Shown here: positions 47,084 through 59,098 of the stretch, piece after piece
How positions within the stretch are numbered: position 1 is the stretch's first letter
Layout: the number at the start of each line of letters is the position of its first letter
Origin: Botryotinia globosa
Lineage: Eukaryota; Ascomycota; Leotiomycetes; Helotiales; Sclerotiniaceae
Length of the DNA: 64,000 nt
Direction: 5' to 3'
NCBI GenBank assembly: GCA_014898425.1
Contig: RCSZ01000008.1
Span: 62,001 to 126,000, forward strand
The notes under the pieces: model-generated
Told to the model about the DNA's origin: nothing
The model's database searches: none
The model's input: the letters and a program-made list of their open reading frames with translations, nothing else
Made by a program: the position numbers and the translations under genes

Positions 47084-48087
47084 GTGGGCAATGTAGATAT
47101 GTGAGAGGGAGTTGGATATTGGCATAGGAATAGGTTGAGGCGCTCATGCATTCGTTGTAATATTATATATATATATGACCAGGCTGCTCTATCTCGTAAT
47201 TAGTGCTCTATGATGTGTAATATTAACAGAGAAGTTTGATTTTCTTAGCACAATGATTAAGAAAGAAGAAACAAGTGTATAGACCTGCCCGCTAATGTTC
47301 ATAAATTAATGAATAAGAGAGGTACCAAACGAACAACACTAAGCTCCCTCTCCCAAAACATGCAAATAGATGCCTCCATATAAATGCGGTAATATTCTAG
47401 AATTTGAGGGCCAGGGAGAGATGTTGACAGATAAAGGAGAGATAGAAAGACGGCGTGTAGACTCTAGAGATGCTTAGATATCAAGATACCGACCAGCCTA
47501 GGATAACTTACTAAGATTCGAAAATCGTTCGTCACCCTCGAAGCTCCCTCATATGACTCCCTCACATTACAATCACTTAGATCAATCAATTACCATTTTC
47601 ATTGCCAATTGCTATCAAAAAAGGTATCATCCACATTCCCTACCACATCACCATTCACTCTCTCTTTCTCCATTCCATTCTTCATAAACCCCATCTGTAT
47701 TCAATTCTTGATATTCATCCATCTAGCCATACATCCTCCTCTTTCATAACCCATTCCTTAAAAAATACCCCATCCTCTCCATTTTGACATGTCCAGAAAG
47801 ATGTAGAAAGAAATAGCCACAACATATAATATAACCTAAAACCCCAAACCCGAATCCTACATATCCAAAATTCCATTGCTCCGAATAACAATACTGCAAA
47901 AGATCAAGTAGGCTTGCTCTTGCTATGCATATCCATCCCATGTTCCAAACGCCATGTTCCCAACCGAGTTCAATATATAATAGATATCCTTTCCATTCAA
48001 AAACCCAAAACCCCGCCAATCCTCATAAAGTACGCCCATAAATTATTGTAAATCAAGTCTCGTCTCGCGTCCAAGTGAAATCAAAGT
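47084..48087. other. Intergenic region between convergent genes
   Basis: About 1 kb between 3' ends. A small (AT)n tract is at 47163-47176. C-rich stretches near 47640-47800 are non-coding; no gene is supported. Confidence 0.5.
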
Positions 48088-50411
48088 TTAAGATTCCAGC
48101 CAAACACAACCGCAACTCTCATCCCCGTCTCGTTCCACCATATCTCGTTTGAAGAAGTCTGAGACAAGACTTCGAGACGACAATGGCGAGACACTTGTGG
48201 GTTCGGTCTCATTTAAATAGATGGTAATAGGCTGACCAATTGAATTCATTAATGGTTCAGCGTTACCATTTGATAAGATTTGATGAGCTACACAGTAAGC
48301 TGGAACAGTTTGTCCACCTCGGGGGATACGGCGTTCGGCGATTTTGTAAACTTTAGGATATTGAGGTAAGAATTGAGGGCCATTTTGAGAAGACCCAGAT
48401 GACGAAGACTGTTGTGATTGAAGTCCAGCTGTAGAAGAAGGTACATCTGATGAATCAGTGCTCGTACCATATGCATTACCGGTCTTCGTTGAATACGAAC
48501 CACCAGAAGTGACCGTGGAAGAAGAACCCGCGCTACTAGTTTCATTGACGTAAATGAATGCCTCTAATAAGGTTCCATTCCAGTAACAAAACCAAGGTTG
48601 ATCTCCAGCTTGAGCTACTCCTTTACGATTCATGAAACCCGAGGCAGGTTGTTGACGCTTCATGTTTGTTGAGAGAGCCTTCTGCGGCAATACAACCACC
48701 TTATTGTATGGCACTTGGAAAAACCAGGCTGGACCTCGACTAGGATATTCCGAATCATTGACGAGAGATAGCACCTGAGCAGACGATAAAATCGGTGGTT
48801 GGGCGCCGTATGGATAGAAATTCAAGGAAGCGTTGCCATAATTCATGGATATTTCCTTATTGGCGACTTCTTCACCACCCGGAATGTCTATAATAGACAT
48901 TTCAAGTGGTGTCATTGCTATGGAGCAACTCCAAGCTGAATTTTCGGCGGTGTTCATGATGCAGCTACTCTGAGCAGTTGAAGGAACGGTAAGGGGCATA
49001 TTGTACGTTCCGATTGGAAGCGATGGAAGCGAAGCAGGTACAGTAGACAGAGGTGTTGCATCGAATGTGGTGGTCATGGTCGCATACACCGTTGTTTGGC
49101 TTGATCTATAAAAAATTAGTATCCTGGCCTTAGGTACTAGATGATGAAAACTAACTGGTTATCATGATGTTGCTTGCTGTTACCGTTATTCGGGTCACCA
49201 CCATGTTTCGGCCTCAAAATAGTAAAAACGGTTCCAAGTACAATTCCAAAGAGAACGAAGACCAAGACTATCAAAACAACAACCCATACAGGAACGATAC
49301 CGCATAATTTTCTTTTGGCAGCAACTTGCCATTTCTTCAGTGGAGGCTTTTCGGAATATTCCATATCGGCGTGATTGCTATGGTGTGAACTTCGATCTGA
49401 CATTATACTCCTTGATGATTGGCGTGATTGAGATGAACGAAGATCTTCATTAGATGCAAATTCGGGATTTCGAGTCGCTAATCCCATGCCACCAGCACCA
49501 GATATAGGAACGATAGGAGCTGGCATTTGAATGGTAGGTACAGGTAGGGGTGTTGGTACAGATGTAGGTCGTAGTTTTCTAGCAAAAGCCTCATCCGGAT
49601 ATTTGGTATAAGGTGGTAGTTGTTCCGTGTGTCCATCAGGTCCGATAAGATCCGCAGCCTCCTCACCTTCCGGGCCTAATCTTCGTTGATAATCATTATT
49701 GAGACCTGGGAAACCAACAGGGATGGGTGCAATCGGCAACTGGTCGGAATCACCTGAAACTGTACTCTGCGGATACATGCCGTAAGGATGTGTTGGTCCG
49801 CTTGGTCCCGTGTACGACATTTCCTGTGGTGGTGCTGGCATGGTTGAAGTCGTCGCTATACTCGCTGTTCTCGCCAATCGTGAATCTTGATTATACATAT
49901 TATATGGGTGCGATGGTCCTGTAGGTCCTCTATACGGGCTTTCCGGTCTCATCATAATTGATTCGCTCGATATGCTCGATATACTTGTTGCAGTAGATGT
50001 CCTTGTTAATCCATAACCACTTGCACTTCCATTCTCCCCCGAGTACGCGAACGTTGGACCCCTTGACATTTGATCATTCCCACCATCATTTCGTAATGCG
50101 AATGAATCAATTCCTCTTGGTTTTGTTGTACTCGAAGGTCGTGGCGGTGGTGTTGATGCTCTTCGTATTTCTATGGGTGATAGTGGGGACTGAGGTTGTT
50201 GTTCCTGTATTGGCTCTTGTTGTGGTGGTGGAGGAGTGTAAGTGTGTTGATGTGAGTCCGAGGGTCTGTAACCACCACCATTCGATATTCCCATAGCCGC
50301 CAAAGCATAATCTTCTTCATCTTCGTCCTGCATTTGCATCGATAATCGCGTCGACCTTTGAGACTCCCTTCTATTATGTTCAATGTGTGAAGAATGATTA
50401 GATTCGCCCAT
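48088..50411 (-). CDS. Type II single-pass membrane protein (DUF7820-like), function unknown
   Basis: Two exons are inferred: 49156-50411 and 48088-49105, with a 50-bp intron (donor GTTAGT, branch ACTAAT, acceptor TATAG). They encode 757 residues. The N-terminal ~365 residues are Ser/Pro/Gln-rich and disordered, with repeated GP(T/S)GP(S/T)HPY motifs near residues 165-215. A basic stretch (KKWQVAAKRKL) precedes one membrane helix at about residues 372-399. The part after it should face the outside and contains N-glycosylation sequons (for example NYGNASL, YWNGTLL, IYVNETS) and several Cys (SSCIMNTAENSAWSC). The layout matches a fungal family I recall as carrying DUF7820. The intron keeps the frame (HHDNQ to SSQTTVYA). 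No enzymatic motif is seen. Confidence 0.7.
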
Positions 50412-51910
50412 TTTTTACGATCGTGTGAGCGCCTATATGACGGATGTCCGCACTCCCGAGTGTTCAACACTCTCGACACACACACACACAACACACAACG
50501 CGCCTCAATCAAAAGTCCGCAAGTGCAACTCTAAATGGTATTCTCCTTCTCGCAGCAAGTGAAGTTATATATAATCGGTCGCTTATTCATCAAAAGGGTT
50601 CCAGAAGGGGATCGAAAGGGTATAAAGATCAATAGTCGTAGCCGCTCTTCGCGTTAATATCCAATGATGATCAAAATGATATGATGAGTTATTATTGATT
50701 GAAGTTGATAGGTATGAGATATGAGGTGTGAGGTGTGAAATGTGAAGTGTGAAGTATAAAATGAGTGAATGGGTCGTTTTCCTTGGTATTTTGGGTGTAC
50801 AGTGAGTAAAATTTGAGGTTTGGGGGCATTTTCCAGGAGAGACTTGTTTGAGGAAAGCTGCTTAGACAAGTGAGAGAAGATCGTCAAGTACGCCAAGTTC
50901 TAAATCCGAGACGATATACATAGTGGACTAAATGTACTCGCTTAACGAGGATTTATATCCAATCAAATGCTCAGTCGACAATGGTTCAAGATGGCTTAGA
51001 ATGGTTCCTGGTTTTCGTATTGATTATCATTGGTTTTTATCCAACAAGTAGCCACTTTATTTATGGAGTCCTTTTCCAAAATAAGATAAGATTATAGGAA
51101 ACTAGAAGGATGTGCTTGAAAACCCCAAGTGCTTGTTTGTATCAAAATCGAGACTATTGTGCCTGTTGTGGTGTGCCTCTGGTGCTCGGAATTTACCTGC
51201 CTAGCTAGCACCTTTTTTGAAGACCAATAAGGAAATCCGATACGGAAAAATATAAATATAAGAGTAACACGTGATTGGATTGGAATGCAGACGAGGACCA
51301 AAGAGGAAAATGAGTGGCGATTTACCCAAAAAAAATCCCAGCTAGATACTCAGGCACAGCAAAAGACATGGAAGATCACATCGTTAAAATTCCGGTATAT
51401 GGTTACTGCCTTTTAATCGGTCGGACTTATTTATACTGTCTAATTGGGATGTACAAGAAAATATCTATTCTTGATTCTTGAAATCTATCACCTTTCTAGA
51501 GGTGAAGGATTTAACCATGTGTTGTGCAACCTGTGCTTTTAAGTATAGGAAATGGAAGAACTACATACACATTCTACAAATTATTCACTTCCCTACCCCA
51601 GCTCAAAGAACCCCCATAATCCCATTGTCAGCCAGCATATTGTCCAAGAAAGGTATTAAAGGTGTGGATAGAAACTGGGCCCTTGAAATGTTTGCAGGGC
51701 TTCGAGTTAAATTTACAACCTTAAATTCAAAAATGTCCGATGACGATGTTATAAGAATTGTTGTTGAAGCTGGCTGACTTGGGAGATAAGTCCGACGTCA
51801 GCACATCTCGTATTAGTCTAGTAGACAGATTAGACAGATACGAAGTTAATCCGTCTCGTCTATTAACCGATGACATTTACGAAAATCGAGAGACTATGTA
51901 TTTGATGGTA
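50412..51910. other. Intergenic region
   Basis: This holds the promoter of the membrane protein gene (with an acacacac tract near 50477-50495) and then unannotated sequence. A plus-strand frame at 51514-51777 (starting MCCATCAFKYRKW) reaches 87 residues but has no domain I recognise and no supporting splice signals. I do not call it. Confidence 0.4.
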
Positions 51911-52310
51911 TAGTAAAACCTTTCTATAAGGATATCGATTTTTGTAACCATTTTTAAGAATATATAAAGGTATCTTTATATAAAGGTATTCAATTAATTT
52001 TAATATAATAATAATCTATTTTCGATTAATCCTAATTGGATTATATTTTATAACTATTTTGTGATTTTTTTATATTTACAAAAAATAATTAAAATCTTAT
52101 AATATATTGATTATATAATAATTAATTCTAATAGTTTTATTAATTTAATAAAAATATATATAATTTTAAAAGTAAAAAATATATAGATATTCTAATAAAA
52201 AAGTTTTGAAAATATAGAACATTTTTAAATCTAAAAAATTTAAGATTTAATTTTTTAAGAATAATAAAGATTATCCTTATAAAGCAGATTCTTATAGAGA
52301 GGTTTTACTA
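51911..52310. mobile_element. 400-bp AT-rich MITE with TAGTAAAACC termini
   Basis: The left end TAGTAAAACCTTTCTATAAG and the inverted right end TAGTAAAACCTCTCTATAAG match at 19 of 20 positions. TA dinucleotides flank it at 51909-51910 and 52311-52312. The interior is AT-rich and non-coding. TA duplication and a terminus of this kind are usual for pogo/Tc1-mariner derivatives. It is a different family from the 3892-4400 MITE. Confidence 0.75.
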
Positions 52311-53745
52311 TAGTAGAAATTCGAATAAATTCAAAGCCCACTTGTAATTATTCTTTGATTTTTTTTTATTGAAAGTCTTACTTCGAAAATCATCATTAAA
52401 TGCCGGGAAATCTATAGAGATGAAAATAGAATTTGAATAATTTTTTCAAATTGTAAGATTAATAGAGCCTTACAACTTATAAGGAATAGCAAAAATAGTG
52501 TTGTAGGTATAGAATCTATGAATGACTTTCTGAAATCCATTAATATACATTTGCTGACTTCAAAAAGTAAAATGTTACATATAGTTTTATATTTGCACCT
52601 GTATCTTGATAGGAATGATAAGTAATAGTTTATTGTATTGTATAAGTTTTCTTATAGCGAGGCGATAAGGGGGCTGAGGTGATTGGCTCGTGAATAGGAT
52701 TAAGTATATATAATAAATTTGAAAGAAAAAATTCAGTTGAAATTCTTAAAAATAAGATTTTTCCTTTGAAATTATATAATTCTGAAATTATCTATATAAT
52801 ATGAATTATATAACTCAAATATCTTTTAAAATTTATAATAGCCTTTTTAATAATCTATTAAAGAATATCTTCAAATTCATTTTGTTTTATTTTCATTCTA
52901 AGAGTTTAATTGGCCATCGAATTATGTGTGTAATTTTGGTGTAATATTTTATTAATTAAAAAACATTATAATATAAAAATATATAATCCTTAGTTAAAAT
53001 ATATATTTTGTCCAACCCTACTTGTGGAGTATATCCTCCCAAGTGCTTTATTGTATCAAAACGAATAGAGGACATTTATATATTTTCACCCTCTAGTCTC
53101 TCACTTCTCATCCATTGATGCCCAAATGATCAACCAGTCAAAACTCTCAAAGTCTAAAGTATTATCATCTCATGCATCTCACTCAATCATTCAATTCATT
53201 ATCTAGTAAGCTGCTGCCTCTTTGATATCGATTCCCCGTGTCTGATACTACACCAAGCACACCAAAGGCCCGCACATTAAACATGGGATACACTTGGGAT
53301 AAATCTTTTTCACACACCTTCGCGTCCACTGTGCGAACCAACTGCCGTAAGATATCTGACTTGGATATCACCGACACACGCCGAAGCACACGATACATTT
53401 CCGCTACAGTGAGTGCATTTGCATCATCTATTTAGTGATCTTTGTTACGCAGAAACTACTATGGTAGAAAAAAGGAATCTCGACATTCCAGAAAATACTA
53501 CGGCTCCCCTCTAGATTGCGTGTTTACGAGGAATAATAAGAACGAGTGGCTCAGTAGCCAAACTTTATCTCCCCGTTTTGTCTTGTTCAACTAATGGTTG
53601 TCAAATTTCAAAAGTAATGACTTGGCTCTTGGCACTCGTCCAGTCTTCCTTCAATCCACATATTTCTAAAGCCTCAGTCTTGTAAGAAACTTGCTACTGT
53701 CTGTACAGTACTTGTAACTAGACCAAAAACAATCCGGAATCTATA
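52311..53745. other. AT-rich, gene-free intergenic sequence
   Basis: AT content is raised to about 53000, suggesting an old decayed repeat, then returns to normal. No gene or boundary pair could be supported. Short frames at 53183-53435 lie on opposite strands over each other and have no recognisable domain. Confidence 0.4.
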
Positions 53746-53866
53746 CTCGTGCAGCCAGAAAGTATGCAACTCCGGCGCTATGAAAACCAGGTTAGTCCTC
53801 TTATAGTTTACCATCTTATGGTATATACATCTAGCATCGGAATTGCATACTTTCTAACCGCACGAG
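53746..53866. mobile_element. 121-bp foldback MITE with CTCGTGC termini
   Basis: The left arm starts CTCGTGCAGCCAGAAAGTAT and the right arm, inverted, CTCGTGCGGTTAGAAAGTAT. The arms are about 35 bp and differ mainly by transitions; they enclose a loop of about 50 bp. TA flanks it at 53744-53745 and 53867-53868. It is too short to code and fits a Tc1/mariner-type MITE. Confidence 0.7.
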
Positions 53867-56545
53867 TAGTTTCGTGCCTAATTTTGATGGTAATGGAAGC
53901 TCTAAAAGCACTCCATCAAATAGATAGGTAAAGCTCTGTGATTGATGGAACCGATACTGAATCATGTCACAAGGACTCATATATTTCTCATCGACTCACC
54001 AACGGATGTCTTTTTTCGGTACTGTAGGAGGTTTGTCTTGCCGATGTGAATATTACCCATAAATGCCTAATATAGAAATGATCTCCTTGGTTTGAGAGAA
54101 GCAATGCTTCATAAGAGTACCGGAAAAGATCAAAGTTTTCCCTGAACCCTCCTTTCGCATTCCCTTCCTCTTCCAGCCGGGTGTCTGTGAGATGAACATT
54201 TCCTCAAAACCTGAGGGTACGGATACTTCATGTGACTGATCCCAATTTCCAGAGGTATCTCGTGTCAATAAAGATTTACTACATATTGCCAAAATTTATC
54301 TTACCTACTCGACCTACTCTTGGCGATTATATCTCCGGGTGAATCCGCAACTCGCCATTTATTTCCCACCACCATGGCACCGATACGAATCCGACACTAA
54401 ACTAACTTACACACGGGAAGACACATTCCAACGTTCCCGCGTCGGATCGGACCTCGTGAATGTCATTAGGGTTTCTGTCCCTGGTTTCTGAGCGCTCGAT
54501 ACCGTGATTCTCACGCAGTAGCTTCTTCTGGAACATTTGAGGATCATTGAGCTTGAGTATAAAAAGAAAGGAAAATCGGCGCTTAGGCTCCTTGAAGGGC
54601 AACATCATCCTCCGGCCATATCCTACATCGTAGAAATCTCAAACGAAGCAGATCTGTTCGAGAGAGTGAGTGTGGCGTGATATATATATATAGACGATAT
54701 CCGGTCTCAGCGGCTTGTAGTCTCGGAGCCTGGACTTGCCTTGAATGATTAATAGATCATGTGGAGATGGTGAAAAGGCTGTATATCGGAGTATATCCCG
54801 CACCGTGAGGTAATTTATATGAATCTTAAGCTCGTCCTTAGGGTTCTCAGATCCATTTTGACACCGTTTTGAAGAATCTTTTCTAACATTTCGATATCAT
54901 GACACATAACATATAAAGATCCTGTCTGAAGTGGGAAGGTTATGGACACTAATATTGATGGGGAATATCCAAGATCAAAATTTTAATCTTATCTGATCAA
55001 AAAGATAATCAAGATAGAGTAGATCTCCGGGTCCGAGGCGAGCTACTATACAGAAATCCATGGAAACTATCCACCTGGCCAAGGAAACTTCTTACTTCAT
55101 CGATATTTGAATCTCCTCTGTTGATTTTTGACTTTACACGTGAGGATAGTGTGATTTCCAGCATTGTGCCACAGTCTCACATTCAAGAAGTTTTATCATC
55201 TTGGTCCCTTTCTGATCTTATGCGAGCGTAACCATGGAGGGCGAAAGAAGTTCATTGAAGACTGTAGATGCTGCATGTAGTTTGTTTGCCTCATAGTAGA
55301 AATGCAAAAGGTGTATTCGAAAGATAGACCAGAGCCAAGTAAGGTGTGAATAAGGTCGCTAATCTGCCAGCCACTTCTCGAACAGTAAGCTTTTACGAGT
55401 TTGGCTTGACCTGATGTTCGTTCCTGCATGAGCTAACCAATGTCACAACCTCATTTGACCCCTACTCGCCAGTACTCGCACAAGTTACAACACAAGAGCT
55501 GCACCCGGACGTGAAACTTTTGTACTCAATCGCCACATTCGCTCATTTATGCCACCTCGCCGGGTAATGCAGTTGATGATATCAACTTTTCCCTTCTTGA
55601 GGCCGATGTTGTTGTATGATTTCAAGCATCTCGGAATGTGAAGATGGACTCTGATGGAGTAGAGGTGAAGAATCCTGTCATGGAAATTCAGGGGTCTGCA
55701 TTAGTTGGAAGGGTTCAATTGTCTTTAGCATATCCGTTGTCAAATGTACTGTATTATGTATGCACGTAAAAGTATATATTGTAGCCATCCTTTTTTCAGG
55801 AGGTGAGAGAGATAAACGAAGTACATATAGATTGTACCGACATCCTCCCTCGACGGTGAAAAGACTTGGAATGATCAATCATTGAAAGAGTTGTTGAAAT
55901 TCCGGGTATATACATCCGTCTATTGTTTATATCGCTTGAACCTTCAAACTTTCATCTAGTCCAGCTCGCTTCCCTATATATCATCCTATATATATATCAT
56001 ACCACCGGTTACCAGTTACCAGTTACCAGTATCCGTCTACACATCTCATATATCTATCGGTCAGTCAAAATCTCCACTGTTGTCTTTCTTAATTTCGTTA
56101 CCTAGTTAGAAAGTGTTGAGGGGAAACCCTTACCACGAATGGCGTGAAGGGTGGTGAGTGGACATGGGATCGTTTCCTCTCTCGGCCGTCTACCGATTAT
56201 CGGCTGTGTTGGCGGTGATCTAGTGGGAAATTGGGATTATTTTGTTGATACAGATAATCAAAAAAGTCAGATTCGATATAAAGATAATAAATAATTCTTT
56301 ATCCGATTTTCCCCCTATTTCGATTTCGATTTCCATTTCCATTTCCATTTCCATTTGGAAGGGAACAATCTCTTCTTTCTAATTCACTCGTGTCCCTAGT
56401 AATTTCGAACAATACTAACATCAATCTTTGTCTTCAGTCTCGTCAATTTTTCTTGACTGTACATACAAACGATATTTAAGAGCTTGCTCTCTACATCCCT
56501 TTTTATCTTATATCTCCATACACACACACACCGCCCCTCGCAATC
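53867..56545. other. Long gene-free region upstream of ERG13
   Basis: About 2.7 kb without a supportable gene. The last 300 bp contain a run of atttcc units (56325-56355) and a short CA repeat (56519-56530) directly before the start codon, consistent with a fungal promoter and leader. Scattered frames under 80 codons show no domain. Confidence 0.5.
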
Positions 56546-58122
56546 ATGTCTACTCGTCCTCAAAACATCGGCATCAAGGCCATTGAAATTTACTTCCCAA
56601 GCCAGGTAATTCACCCTTTTCCTGCTCTGCTGCAAAATCCCATTTGTTTATTCGGAAAACTAACTCGTGTGCCTTTTCCCCCACCAGTGTGTTGCTCAAG
56701 AAGAACTCGAGAAATTCGATGGCGTTAGTGCAGGAAAATACACAATTGGTCTTGGTCAAACCAAGATGAGCTTCTGCGACGATAGAGAAGGTAAGAATTC
56801 ATGTGTCTGCAGAAGGTGTCTGCTTTTTTACTTATGCGTGGCATCTCGCAGATATTTACTCTTTTGCCTTGACCGTTACCTCGCGCCTTCTCAGCAAGTA
56901 CAACATTGACACCAAAACCATTGGACGTCTCGAGGTCGGTACAGAGACTCTTCTCGATAAATCGAAATCCGTAAAATCAGTTCTTATGCAATTGTTTGGA
57001 GATAACTCGAATATTGAGGGAATTGACACTGTTAATGCATGCTACGGTGGCACCAACGCGGTTTTCAACGCTGTCAACTGGGTAGAGTCGTCTGCATGGG
57101 ATGGCAGAGATGCAATTGTCGTTGCTGGAGATATTGCTTTATATGCCAAGGGTGCTGCGCGTCCAACCGGAGGTGCTGGTGCTGTTGCCATGTTGATTGG
57201 ACCAAATGCTCCAGTTGTTGTCGAGCCAGGTCTTCGCGGAACCTACATGCAACATGCCTACGATTTCTACAAGCCAGATCTTACAAGCGAATACCCAATC
57301 GTTGACGGTCACTTCTCTTTGAGATGCTATACCGAAGCAGTTGATGCTTGCTACAAGGCGTATAACAAGAGGGAACAAACTCTCAAGCCCCTAGCCAACG
57401 GACATACCAATGGTGCCATCGCTGAGGAATCAACAAAGACTCCTATTGATCGTTTCGACTACATGTCTTTCCACGCCCCTACCTGCAAGCTCGTTTCCAA
57501 ATCATACGCCCGTATGCTCTACAACGACTACCTTGCCAATCCAACCGCAGCAGCTTTTGCTGATGTACCAGCCGAGTTAAGGGATATGGATTACGCCAAG
57601 TCTTTGACCGACAAGGTCGTTGAGAAGACATTCATGGGATTGACCAAGAAGCGTTTCAATGAACGTGTTCAGCCCAGTATCCAAGTCCCTACATTCTGTG
57701 GAAACATGTACACTGCCAGTGTTTATGGTGGATTGGTTGGTTTGTTGAGCAACGTTGATAGCGCCACCCTCCAAGGTAAGAGAATTGGTGTTTTCAGTTA
57801 CGGAAGTGGTTTGGCTGCAAGTTTGTTCTCCTTGAAGATCAACGGCTCCACTGAGACCATGGCAAAGGCCTTGAACTTGCAAGAAAGACTCGACGCTCGC
57901 AGAACCGTCGCCCCAGAAGTTTACGAAGAGGTAAGAGTGTTTTCTGAAATTTACTCCTCTGATTCCAGTACTAACACAAAATAGTTCTGCGCTCTCCGCA
58001 AGGAAGCCCATCTCCAAAAGTCATACACACCCAAGGGTAGCCCAGATACCATTGCCGAGGGTACCTACTACCTCAAGAGCGTTGACGACATGTTCCGCAG
58101 AGAGTATGAAATCAAGGCATAA
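56546..58122 (+). CDS. ERG13: Hydroxymethylglutaryl-CoA synthase
   Basis: Four exons are inferred: 56546-56605, 56688-56790, 56852-57930 and 57985-58122. Introns are 82, 61 and 54 bp; the last has branch ACTAAC. They encode 459 residues, near the family length. The enzyme condenses acetyl-CoA with acetoacetyl-CoA to HMG-CoA in the mevalonate/ergosterol pathway. The catalytic glutamate lies in [14 protein letters not shown] (Glu86), the acyl-accepting cysteine in [10 protein letters not shown] (Cys118) and the catalytic histidine in [10 protein letters not shown] (His262). The frame beginning inside intron 2 at 56803 is not the start. Exon 1 encodes the conserved opening [12 protein letters not shown]. 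The C-terminus reads [20 protein letters not shown]. No presequence is visible, consistent with a cytosolic enzyme. Confidence 0.97.
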
Positions 58123-59098
58123 ATTCTCAAAATCAATTTTAATTTTGCAGCGATTCTTTCTGCTTGCGACTTGCATAGATTAGATGGGACGGCTACTTTC
58201 TTTCTTCGAATTGCATGTTCACGATGATCCTCTACATAAAGCTCGATATTCGCTTGCATATACTCTTCGCGTCTAGACAGACCAAGAGTGTTGTAGATAC
58301 AGCTTCTGGGAGATGAAGGGGAGGGACGGGTATGAAATTCAGTGCCTGGGATGATTTCAATGAAATAGGAATTTTAATATTTTTGATACAGATGATGGAA
58401 AGATTGGGGAGAACAAAAGCAAGATTAAAGCATCATATGAATGCTGGTTGAATCTTCTTGGGTCTTGACCTAAACATGGATGTAGACAAACAAAGATAGA
58501 TATGAGAATGATAATTTTGGATCGTGATTCAAGGATTTTCATCATTTACCAATTTGTGGCAATTTATTACAAACTTCTGAACGGGCATTTCGCTTCAACA
58601 AAATTCTTCCCCTCTCTTCTTTCAGCCTCTTAACCTTAGATCTATCCCGAACATTAAATGCAAACGCACAAGCTTGCGAGACGAGAATTTTCATTGACTA
58701 GTTCCAATTCATTGATTTAACCATACAACTAGCATTAATGTACACCCGTGGACGTTCTGAACATTGATGCATCAAACAGCCGAGGTTCATCACAGCGTGT
58801 TAGTGTCGCATGAGGAAGGTGAATTGAGATCAATCGAGTGGCGTCCCGCAATATCATGTATTTTCCGTGTTTGAGATTGCTTGGACATTTGATATAAAGA
58901 TTTGAGCTGAATCCAAGTGGACTCATAGTAATCTCTTTCAAAATATATATCATTCTGGAGACAAATGATTAACTTATAAGTCCAACCCAACAGTTGGTCC
59001 ATCTGTACACTGTCCATTTTCTTCACATCCGTGGTTCCTCCTTAGGTCATACATTTCCGCACACCTCCTCGCATTTGCCACCCAGATCAGCATCAGTC
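58123..59098. other. Intergenic region
   Basis: About 1 kb containing the ERG13 3' flank and the promoter of the hydrolase gene; nothing else recognised. Confidence 0.5.

Noticed and set aside
51478..51777. A 99-codon frame as a transposase fragment
   Set aside because: It lacks DDE or helix-turn-helix motifs and lies outside the adjacent MITE; no support beyond length.
56803..56851. An ATG at 56803 as an HMG-CoA synthase start
   Set aside because: It lies inside intron 2. Upstream exons at 56546 and 56688 encode the conserved N-terminus.
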